NCBI GenBank assembly: GCA_963775335.1
Contig: CAVZIJ010000002.1
Span: 744,001-808,000, forward strand
Direction of reading: 5' to 3'
Origin: CAVQCX01 sp963775335
Lineage (GTDB): Bacteria > Pseudomonadota > Gammaproteobacteria > Chromatiales > Chromatiaceae
Length of the DNA stretch: 64,000 nt
In this document: piece after piece, positions 57,681-64,000 of the stretch
Numbering within the stretch: the stretch's first letter is position 1
Layout: each line of letters opens with the position of its first letter
Made by a program: the position numbers and the translations under genes
Notes under the pieces: generated by a model
Told to the model about the DNA's origin: nothing
Seen by the model: only the letters and a program-made list of their open reading frames with translations
Database searches by the model: none

Positions 57681-59663
57681 ATGCGCCGTCGACAGATCCT
57701 CTGGCTTGCCCTGGCCTGCTCCGCCGCCACGGCCGCCGACGAGCCGACCGTTTTGGAGCCGGTGATCGTCAGCGGCCAGCGCACCGAGACAGCGGCCGCC
57801 GCCGCGCCGGTGGGAGTCACCGTCATCGACCGCGCAGACATCGAGCGCAGCGGCGCCGCCAACCTGGCCGAGCTGCTCGCGTCGCGTGCCGGGATTCACG
57901 TCTCCGACCTCTACGGAGACGGGACCGACGCGACCGTGGACATGCGCGGCTTCGGCCAGACGGCCGGCTCCAACACCCTCATCATGGTGGACGGGCGCCG
58001 CCTCAACAACAGCAGCGACATCGCGCCCCCGTCCCTGGCAGACATCGACCTGGACGACGTGGAGCGGGTCGAGATCGTGCGCGGCAGTAGCGGTGTGCTC
58101 TACGGCAACCAGGCGGTCGGGGGCCTGATCAATGTCATCACTCGCACCCCGACCCAGAGTCATGCGGACCTTCGCCTGGAGACGGGCAGCTACGCTGGGC
58201 GCGGCTTCAGCGTGCGCACGGCCCTGGGAGACGGAGCGAGCGGGGCGGAGGCCTGGGCATCGAAGCGCAGCTCCGACAATTACCGCGACGACAACGCGAC
58301 CGATCTGCAGCGCTATGGCACCCGGTTCGTACAAGGGGGCGACTGGGGCCGGATATCCCTGGAGGCCGAGCACATCCAGACCGACCAGCAGCTGCCGGGG
58401 TCGCTGTTCGCCTCCGAGATGCGCGCCAATCCCCGTCAGTCCGCGCCCGACTACGCCGGGGACTTCAGCAACGGCGGCGACGATGTGCTGCGCCTCGCCC
58501 TGCAGCAGGCCCTCGTCGGCGGCTGGCGTCTGGAGACCGAGGTCAGCCGCCGCGACGAGCACCGGGACTTCCAGATCAGCTTCCGCGGCTACCCCGGCAG
58601 CCCCTCGACCCAGGACCGTACCACCGACACGATCAGCCCGCGCCTGGTCGGCCAGCTCAGCCCCGGCGGTCTACGCACGGATCTGACCCTCGGGGCGGAC
58701 TGGGAGCACACCGACTACCTCCTGCGGACCGCCTTCGGCCCCCAGGGGCTCGTGCAGACCATCGGCGGCGTGTACGTGCAGACCAGCACCCGGCTCGGCG
58801 ATGCCTGGACCCTCACGACCGGGGTGCGCCGTGGCTGGGTCGAGAACCTCATCAGTCAGCAGCAGACGCTCTACCTGGGAGGGTACGTTTCCAACGAGCT
58901 GCAGTCCTACGATCGCCCCGACTCCCTGAGCGCCGCCTCCCTGGGGGTCTCCTGGGCACCGGCCCCACCCTGGCGCCTGTACCTGCGCGCCGACCAGAAC
59001 TTTCGCTTTCCCACGGTGGACGAGCAGACCAACGTGGTGTCGGGCCAACCCGTCGGTCTGAGCACCCAGACCGGCACCTCCTACGAGACGGGCGCGAGCC
59101 TGCGCTGGCCTGACGGGCTCGTAGAGCTGGGCCTGTACCGCCTCGACCTGCACGACGAGATCAGCTTCGACTCCTCGACCTACTACAACGTCAACCTCGA
59201 GCGCACCCGACGGGACGGCCTGAGCCTGGAGACCCAGTGGTCGCCGACCCGGGGATGGCGGGTCGGGGGCGACTATGCCCTGACCTCCGCCCAGATCACC
59301 GGCGGGCCCTTCCAGGGCAACGACACGCCCCTAGTCCCGCGGTACACGGCCAAGCTGTTCGTGGAGAAGGACCTGCCGGGGGGATGGACCCTGCACACCG
59401 AGGCCCTGCGGGTCGGCAGCCAGGTGCTCGGCGGGGACTTCAACAACCGGTTCCCCCGCCTGGACGCCTATACCCTGGTGAACCTCGCGCTGCGTTACCA
59501 GCACGGCCCCCTGAGCCTCACCCTGCGGGGAAACAACCTGCTCGACGAGCGCTACAGCCAGTCCGGCGCGGTCGGGTACGACGCGTCCTTCACCCTGCGG
59601 GACGCCTATTTCCCCGCCCCGGGCCGTAATTTCCGGCTCGAAGCCGGGTATCATTTCAACTGA
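57681..59663 (+). CDS. btuB: TonB-dependent vitamin B12 receptor
   Basis: A 660-residue outer-membrane receptor. Signal peptide (ILWLALACSAATAA), TonB box (EPVIVSGQR near residue 27), plug domain (VTVIDRADIERSGAANLAEL, GTDATVDMRGFGQTAGSNTL, EIVRGSSGVLYGNQAVGGLI) and a 22-strand barrel ending in the aromatic NFRLEAGYHFN. The riboswitch immediately upstream makes cobalamin or corrinoid the probable ligand. It starts a unit with a PduO adenosyltransferase 31 bp downstream. Confidence 0.9.
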   Translation: MRRRQILWLALACSAATAADEPTVLEPVIVSGQRTETAAAAAPVGVTVIDRADIERSGAANLAELLASRAGIHVSDLYGDGTDATVDMRGFGQTAGSNTLIMVDGRRLNNSSDIAPPSLADIDLDDVERVEIVRGSSGVLYGNQAVGGLINVITRTPTQSHADLRLETGSYAGRGFSVRTALGDGASGAEAWASKRSSDNYRDDNATDLQRYGTRFVQGGDWGRISLEAEHIQTDQQLPGSLFASEMRANPRQSAPDYAGDFSNGGDDVLRLALQQALVGGWRLETEVSRRDEHRDFQISFRGYPGSPSTQDRTTDTISPRLVGQLSPGGLRTDLTLGADWEHTDYLLRTAFGPQGLVQTIGGVYVQTSTRLGDAWTLTTGVRRGWVENLISQQQTLYLGGYVSNELQSYDRPDSLSAASLGVSWAPAPPWRLYLRADQNFRFPTVDEQTNVVSGQPVGLSTQTGTSYETGASLRWPDGLVELGLYRLDLHDEISFDSSTYYNVNLERTRRDGLSLETQWSPTRGWRVGGDYALTSAQITGGPFQGNDTPLVPRYTAKLFVEKDLPGGWTLHTEALRVGSQVLGGDFNNRFPRLDAYTLVNLALRYQHGPLSLTLRGNNLLDERYSQSGAVGYDASFTLRDAYFPAPGRNFRLEAGYHFN

Positions 59664-59694
59664 GCTGCCCCGGAGCCTCGCCCGCAGAGCTGTC

Positions 59695-60252
59695 ATGCCC
59701 AACCGCCTCACACGCATCTGTACCCGCACCGGCGACGACGGGACCACGGGCCTGGCCGACGGCACGCGCCTGGCCAAGGACAGCCCGCGCATCGAGGCCA
59801 TCGGTGCCTTGGACGAGCTCAACAGCCTGCTCGGCGTGCTGCTCGCCCAAGGGGTCTCGGGACCCATGCGCACGACCCTCGTCGAGGTGCAGCACCGCCT
59901 GTTCGATCTGGGCGGCGAGCTGTCGCTGCCGGGGCGCACCCTGCTCTTCGCGGAGGCGGTCGCCCGGCTCGACCAGGCCCTGGATCGGCTCAACGCCCCT
60001 CTGCCGCCCCTGCGCGAGTTTGTCCTGCCCGGCGGGCCGCCGGCCGCCGCCCATTGCCACCAGGCCCGCACGGTCTGCCGCCGGGCCGAGCGGCGGCTGG
60101 TGCAGCTGAGCCGAGCCGAAGAGGTCGGGCCCGACGCCCTGAAGTTCCTCAACCGGCTCTCGGACCTGCTGTTCGTCATGGCCCGCACCCTGGCCCGCTC
60201 GGCCGGCGCCCCCGAGGTCGGGTGGAGCAAGCCGGAGTCCCCCGGACCATGA
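59695..60252 (+). CDS. PduO-type cob(I)alamin adenosyltransferase
   Basis: A 185-residue cytosolic enzyme adding the 5'-deoxyadenosyl group to cobalamin. TRTGDDGTTGLADG is the ATP-binding N-terminal motif, and GALDELNSLLG, EVQHRLFDLGGELS and RAERRLVQL complete the MMAB/PduO signature. It is second in the riboswitch operon, and its stop overlaps the start of the next gene (ATGA), so the two are translationally coupled. Confidence 0.92.
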   Translation: MPNRLTRICTRTGDDGTTGLADGTRLAKDSPRIEAIGALDELNSLLGVLLAQGVSGPMRTTLVEVQHRLFDLGGELSLPGRTLLFAEAVARLDQALDRLNAPLPPLREFVLPGGPPAAAHCHQARTVCRRAERRLVQLSRAEEVGPDALKFLNRLSDLLFVMARTLARSAGAPEVGWSKPESPGP

Positions 60253-61013
60253 AAGGGCCTGTCGTCCTCATCGGGATCGGCGAGATCGGCAGTGTCCTCG
60301 CCCGCGCCTTCCTGCGCTGCGGCTATCCGGTCTACCCCGTGACCCGCTCGACCGTGCTGGCCGAGGCCGCCCGGGACTGGCCGGAGCCGCTGATGGTGGT
60401 CTGCGCCGTGGGCGAGGCCGACCTGCAACCCGTGCTCGCCGGCCTGCCGGGAGCCTGGACCGAGCGCCTCTGCCTTCTGCAGAATGAGCTGCTGCCCGCC
60501 GCCTGGACGGGTATCCCGAATCCGACCGTCATCTCTATCTGGTTTGAGAAGAAGCCGGGGCAGGAGGTGAAGGTCATCGTCCCCTCCCCGGTCTATGGTC
60601 CCCAGGCCGCTTTGATCGCCGGGGCGCTGGAAGGCATAGGCATTCCCACCCGGGTGCTCGACAGCCCCGAGGAGCTGCTGTTCGAGCTGGTGGTGAAGAA
60701 CCTCTACATCCTGACCAGCAACATCGCCGGCCTGGCGGTCGGCGGAACCCTGAGCGAGCTCCAGGAGCACCACCTGCAGCTCACCCGGGACCTGGCGGAC
60801 GACGTCACCGACCTGCAGGAGGCCCTGACCGGCGTGACGCTCGACCGCGGCGCCCTGTTCCAGGCCATGCTCCGCGCCTTCGAGGGCGACCCCGATCACC
60901 GCTGCATGGGCCGTAGCGCCCCGGCGCGGCTCGCCCGTGCCCTCGAGCACGCCGAGCGCCTCCGGCTGGACGTGCCGACCTTGCGGGCGCTTGCCCGCGA
61001 CCGGGCTCGCTGA
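60249..61013 (+). CDS. Rossmann-fold, ketopantoate-reductase-like protein of the B12 operon
   Basis: A 254-residue protein. The N-terminus VVLIGIGEIGSVLARAF is a dinucleotide-binding GxGxxG motif; VTRSTVLAEAARDWPEPL and FEKKPGQEVKVIVPSPVYGP follow, and helices (VVKNLYILTSNIAGLAVGG, ARALEHAERLRLDVPTLRAL) fill the second half, with a general ketopantoate/6-phosphogluconate dehydrogenase look. It lacks clear PanE catalytic residues. ATGA overlap with the adenosyltransferase gene and the riboswitch upstream suggest a task in corrinoid metabolism, such as a reductase; that is inference. Confidence 0.6.
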   Translation: MKGPVVLIGIGEIGSVLARAFLRCGYPVYPVTRSTVLAEAARDWPEPLMVVCAVGEADLQPVLAGLPGAWTERLCLLQNELLPAAWTGIPNPTVISIWFEKKPGQEVKVIVPSPVYGPQAALIAGALEGIGIPTRVLDSPEELLFELVVKNLYILTSNIAGLAVGGTLSELQEHHLQLTRDLADDVTDLQEALTGVTLDRGALFQAMLRAFEGDPDHRCMGRSAPARLARALEHAERLRLDVPTLRALARDRAR

Positions 61014-61025
61014 GCATCCATTCCG

Positions 61026-61472
61026 ATGACCGCCCCGGGCAACGTCGCGCGGGTGGCTCCCGGCAGACGGGTGACCTTGCACCTCGCACTGAGCCTCCCA
61101 GACGGCACCGAGGCGCTCTCGACCTTCGGTGAGGAGCCCCTGAGCTTCGTCATGGGCGACGGCACCCTGACCGAAGGGCTGGAGCTGTCCCTGTACGGGC
61201 TGCGGGCCGGCGACCGGGAAGCCCTGGAGCTCGACCCCGAGCAGGCCTTCGGCCTCCGCGACGAGAGCCTGATCCAGACCCTGCCGCGCTCGGACTTCCC
61301 GCCGGACATGACCCTGGAGCCCGGATATATCCTGGCGTTCACGACCCCGTCCGGCGATGAGGTCGCGGGGCAGGTGCTGGAGGTCGGGGGACAGCAGGTT
61401 GAGTTGGACTTCAACCACCCCCTGGCGGGGCGGCCCCTGCACCTGCGGGCGCAGATTCTCTCGGTCGATTGA
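61026..61472 (+). CDS. fkpB: FKBP-type peptidyl-prolyl isomerase, SlpA/FkpB type
   Basis: A 148-residue short FKBP. RVTLHLALSLPDGTEALSTF, FVMGDGTLTEGLELSLYGL and the EAFG-like LDPEQAFGLRDES are typical of SlpA/FkpB, with an inserted flap (EPGYILAFTTPSGDEVAGQV) and FNHPLAGRPLHLRAQI. It is usually next to lspA and ispH; here ispH follows after an inserted gene pair. It begins 12 bases after the Rossmann gene and is thus probably in the same message. Confidence 0.9.
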   Translation: MTAPGNVARVAPGRRVTLHLALSLPDGTEALSTFGEEPLSFVMGDGTLTEGLELSLYGLRAGDREALELDPEQAFGLRDESLIQTLPRSDFPPDMTLEPGYILAFTTPSGDEVAGQVLEVGGQQVELDFNHPLAGRPLHLRAQILSVD

Positions 61473-61510
61473 GCGCGCCTCGATCGCATCCCCGCCGATC
61501 GCCCCTTTCC

Positions 61511-61536
61511 GTGGGAGCCATCTGCAGGTCGCAATC
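61511..61536. repeat. REP-like palindrome, diverged form B
   Basis: GTGGGAGCCATCTGCAGGTC is a weak variant of the form B repeat, between fkpB and the convergent DUF2442 gene. Confidence 0.45.
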
Positions 61537-61544
61537 ACCGATCG

Positions 61545-61805
61545 TCACCTCGCCTGAAGCGGAAATCGCTCCGGATGCGAAATGATGGCGTCGGTCAAAT
61601 CAACGTCCAGATCCGGCCAGTAATAATGCCCCGGCGTGGGCTCTTCAACCCGCAGGATCTTTCCCACTGGCACGTCCCTGAACCAGGGGAATTTCTCGTA
61701 GGACATGAATAACTCGTGACCACGAGCGAGCAGCCACACCCCATGGCTTGAAATGTGCGTCACTTCAATCTGGGAAGTGATCGTGCCAGGCGCTCTTGAG
61801 CTCAT
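61545..61805 (-). CDS. DUF2442 domain protein
   Basis: An 86-residue protein: SQIEVTHISSHGVWLLARGH, FMSYEKFPWFRDVPVGKILR, EPTPGHYYWPDLDVDLTDAI. This is a full DUF2442 domain, a small fold common in accessory gene pairs. Its ATG at 61805 lies inside the upstream DUF4160 gene (41-bp overlap), showing strong coupling. The pair resembles toxin-antitoxin arrangements in organisation only; activity is not established. Confidence 0.82.
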   Translation of the reverse strand: MSSRAPGTITSQIEVTHISSHGVWLLARGHELFMSYEKFPWFRDVPVGKILRVEEPTPGHYYWPDLDVDLTDAIISHPERFPLQAR

Positions 61806-62004
61806 CCCGATGTACCTCGATGATCTGCTCGATTTCTCTGAGCTGGCTGCGCGACAGGCGGAAGTTGTTCGCCAGCTCGATGTCCGGATCCATCCAGAAC
61901 TTCGCCTCCCCATCGCCGCAGTGCACGTGAACGTGCATCCGCGACTCCTCACGGGAGAAGAAGAAAAAGCGATAACCCTTCTCTCGAAATACGGTCGGAC
62001 TCAT
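61765..62004 (-). CDS. DUF4160 domain protein
   Basis: A 79-residue protein: SPTVFREKGYRFFFFSREES, HVHVHCGDGEAKFWMDPDIE and LSRSQLREIEQIIEVHRDEL match DUF4160, including the HVHVHCGDGEAK core. It is the first gene of an overlapping pair with DUF2442. The unit sits between fkpB and ispH, a place normally without such genes, and the base composition here (61700-62000) is visibly lower in GC than around, which supports acquisition. Confidence 0.82.
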   Translation of the reverse strand: MSPTVFREKGYRFFFFSREESRMHVHVHCGDGEAKFWMDPDIELANNFRLSRSQLREIEQIIEVHRDELKSAWHDHFPD

Positions 62005-62216
62005 GTCGCCATCATGATAGCGCAGGACTCTCCAGGTAACGCATGACACGGGTGAGGGTCGTCGGTCGGGTTGCGCGGCGACCCGACGCCGCAGATGGCC
62101 GATGACCCCGCGTGGCCAGATCTGACTGCAAGCGGCATCCCGGCCCGGCGAGTCCGTGGAGCCGGCATTCCCGCCGCGATACAATGGCTTCCGCTTCCGA
62201 AACCCGAGTCCCCGCC

Positions 62217-63161
62217 ATGAAGATCATCCTCGCCAATCCCCGGGGCTTCTGCGCCGGCGTGGACCGCGCCATCGACATCGTCGGGCGCGTGCTCGAGCTC
62301 TTCGGGGCCCCGATCTACGTCCGTCATGAGGTGGTGCACAACCGCTTCGTGGTGGAGAGCCTGCGCGCGCGCGGCGCGGTGTTCGTCGACGAGCTCGACC
62401 AGGTCCCCGACGGGGCGACGGTGATCTTCAGCGCCCATGGGGTGTCCCAGGGGGTGCGCGAGCAGGCCGAGCGGCGCGGCCTGCAGGTATTCGACGCCAC
62501 CTGTCCCCTGGTCACCAAGGTCCACCTGGAGGTGGCGCGGCACTGCCGCGACGGGCGCGAGGTGGTGCTGATCGGCCACCGGGGCCACCCCGAGGTCGAG
62601 GGCACCATGGGCCAGTACCGTTGCGACGGCCGGGTCGGCTCGGTGCATCTGGTGGAGACCGCGGACGACGTCGGCCGGCTGGAGATCCGCCATCCGGAGA
62701 CCCTGGCCTTCGTCACCCAGACCACGCTGTCGATCGACGACACCGAGCGCGTGATCGAGGCCCTGCGCGCGCGGTTCCCGCAGATCTCCGGTCCGAAGAA
62801 GAACGACATCTGCTATGCGACCCAGAACCGCCAGGACGCGGTGAAAGCACTGGCGCGGCGCTGCCCGGTGGTGCTGGTGGTCGGCTCACCCAACAGCTCC
62901 AATTCCAACCGCTTGCGCGAGATCGCCAAGCAGGTCGGCGCGGCCGCCTACCTGATCGACGGTCCCCAGGACCTCGAGCAGGAATGGTTCGCAGGGGTCT
63001 CCGACGTCGGCCTCACGGCCGGGGCCTCGGCCCCGGAGATCCTGGTCTCGGAGGTCGTGGCCCGCTTGAGCGCCTGGGGCGCCGAGGGGGTCGAAGAGGC
63101 CCAAGGGCGCCAGGAGGAGGTGGTATTCGCCCTTCCCAAGGCGTTGCTGAGGGGTGCTTGA
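62217..63161 (+). CDS. ispH: 4-hydroxy-3-methylbut-2-enyl diphosphate reductase
   Basis: A 314-residue Fe-S enzyme, last step of the MEP isoprenoid route. Cluster cysteines: Cys12 ([14 protein letters not shown]), [11 protein letters not shown] near 96 and [14 protein letters not shown] near 200. HEVVHNRFV and [11 protein letters not shown] bind diphosphate. The ATG at 62217 matches the usual N-terminus [14 protein letters not shown]. The frame opens upstream without coding features. Confidence 0.96.
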   Translation: MKIILANPRGFCAGVDRAIDIVGRVLELFGAPIYVRHEVVHNRFVVESLRARGAVFVDELDQVPDGATVIFSAHGVSQGVREQAERRGLQVFDATCPLVTKVHLEVARHCRDGREVVLIGHRGHPEVEGTMGQYRCDGRVGSVHLVETADDVGRLEIRHPETLAFVTQTTLSIDDTERVIEALRARFPQISGPKKNDICYATQNRQDAVKALARRCPVVLVVGSPNSSNSNRLREIAKQVGAAAYLIDGPQDLEQEWFAGVSDVGLTAGASAPEILVSEVVARLSAWGAEGVEEAQGRQEEVVFALPKALLRGA

Positions 63162-63624
63162 CCGCAGGCCCGAGCCCCGTTTCTCACCGACCTCTTACCG
63201 CGGCGCACGTCTGCGGCGTTGCGCTCGGCCCGGCTTGTGGACAATCACCTTCACCTTCATACAAGCCGCCTCCGATATTCGAGCCCCTGCTCCTACCAAC
63301 GGTGACCAGGCGCCGCACATCTGCCAGGTTACGCCGCTTCTCAAGCGCGAGCACCCCAGCCAAGCCATTCCCGGACAGCACCTTCGCCAGCCCGCATTTC
63401 TCACAAGCCTCCTGCCGCGGCGCCCGATCTGCCCTCGTCGGCTGCGTCGGGCGCGGCCCGTGGGCGGGCCTTGGCATCAACTTGTTCGGCGGGATGCGCT
63501 TCGCTTTCCCACCCTACGAGGGTTTCGAGTACGCCTGCGCGCCCGCCCAGTCGCGCGCCTTGCATCCACGTGCATCTGGGACGCCTCTCAACGAATGCAG
63601 GTGAGAAATGTTGGCGGGCCGGGA
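63162..63624. other. gap between ispH and the pseudopilin gene, with a dispersed repeat
   Basis: About 460 bp. It holds the dispersed repeat copy at 63487-63522; the rest has only overlapping frames without domains or ribosome sites. Confidence 0.5.
63487..63522. repeat. second copy of the GTAGGGYGGGAAAGCGAAGC repeat
   Basis: CGGCGGGATGCGCTTCGCTT... is the inverse complement of the sequence at 51669-51703, with one mismatch. Confidence 0.8.
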
Positions 63625-64000
63625 TCAGGGACACCCCTCCAGTCCGTAGGTCTCCGAATTCGACGTGCAGACCCGGACCCGCCCCAGGCGGCTCACCACC
63701 ACGCGGGCCTCGACACCCTCCCCGGAGACGAGGCGGATGGTGCCGTTGCCGGCGGTACCGTCCATCGGATCGAAGGTGATGCGCGACACGCCCCCGGGAA
63801 AGAACCTGGGGAGGGCTTGCATCAGCACCCCGGCGCCTATGTCCTGCGACGTCCGGACCTGCCTGACCCCGTCGATCGCACAGTCGCCGGCCAGGCAGTC
63901 GCAGCCGGTCTTGCCCTCCGCCAGCCCATAGCACCACTGGGTATCCGAGACCCGCCCGAAGCTCAGCGTGACGGGCCGGTTGCGCTTAATCGCCTCGCTG
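63625..64000 (-). CDS. GspH/FimT-type pseudopilin, 5' end beyond the window
   Basis: The minus-strand frame is open from the right edge to the stop at 63625: SEAIKRNRPVTLSFGRVSDT, QWCYGLAEGKTGCDCLAGDC, then SRITFDPMDGTAGNGTIRL and SRLGRVRVCTS. This is the beta-rich C-terminal domain of FimT/GspH minor pilins, including the EAIKRN linker after the N-terminal helix. Six cysteines are present, more than usual. The signal/helix part lies outside. In Pseudomonas, minor pilin genes also sit next to ispH, so a type IV pilus cluster may continue to the right. Confidence 0.82.
   Translation of the reverse strand, partial: SEAIKRNRPVTLSFGRVSDTQWCYGLAEGKTGCDCLAGDCAIDGVRQVRTSQDIGAGVLMQALPRFFPGGVSRITFDPMDGTAGNGTIRLVSGEGVEARVVVSRLGRVRVCTSNSETYGLEGCP

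Noticed and set aside
61765..62004. Calling the DUF4160/DUF2442 pair a toxin-antitoxin system
   Set aside because: Organisation is suggestive, but neither family has an established toxin activity, so only domain names are given.

Overview
GC-rich gammaproteobacterial chromosome, by eye well above 60% GC. A sulfur globule protein gene next to a second globule-like gene, PEP-CTERM/exosortase-type proteins and minor-pilin-like sequence beside ispH point to a sulfur-oxidising member of the Chromatiales or a close relative. This assignment is inferred from gene content only. I see no rRNA, tRNA, CRISPR array, prophage or intact transposase gene.

Layout. 1-3.6 kb is a worn surface-polysaccharide/PEP-CTERM region: two related PEP-CTERM genes, each with a frame break, a duplicated 3' end of an exosortase-associated O-glycosylation ligase gene, a fragment of an integrative-element gene (DUF4400) wedged against it, and the intact ligase. 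3.9-14.2 kb holds a palindromic repeat cluster, a DUF523/DUF1722 protein, an exported heparinase II/III-like enzyme, a YgiQ radical SAM protein and a large four-PAS hybrid histidine kinase. 14.3-24.6 kb has argG, a lone HerA-type ATPase, a hydrolase and the pyruvate dehydrogenase operon aceE-aceF-lpdA, with one extra base breaking aceE. 24.9-28.4 kb has two globule-type proteins with well defined promoter and terminators, mlaA, rnt and grxD. 28.6-34.9 kb has an NAGGN-type amidotransferase gene without its usual partner, a MITE-like element cutting into a ybaK-type gene, an HPF-like protein, an orphan hydantoinase B, sodB and a PuuD-like membrane protein. 35-51.7 kb is mostly biosynthesis: degQ-like protease, argD-argF, ilvD, a TetR regulator, a histidine kinase with a degraded ATP site, argE-argA, glgC, dusA, a DMT transporter and a cupin. 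51.7-57.2 kb has a kinase fusion, rimO, a CnoX-like thioredoxin pair and several small proteins. 57.3-61.5 kb is a cobalamin-riboswitch operon (btuB, a PduO adenosyltransferase, a ketopantoate-reductase-like protein, fkpB). It is followed by a DUF4160/DUF2442 pair, ispH and, cut by the right edge, a GspH/FimT pseudopilin.

How the genes work together. Five arginine genes (argG, argD, argF, argE, argA) lie within 33 kb and fit the linear ArgA-ArgE route. The aceE-aceF-lpdA genes form one transcription unit with a recognisable promoter. The B12 unit joins uptake, adenosylation and an unexplained Rossmann protein under one riboswitch. Short dispersed palindromes (REP-like, two forms) sit in many gaps between genes and in places supply stop codons or C-terminal codons. 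No complete new defence or conjugation system is visible. The most unusual items are the degenerate kinase, the B12-operon Rossmann protein, the gene ending in a five-glycine-cysteine tail beside a cysteine-less thioredoxin, and the remnant structures at the left end.
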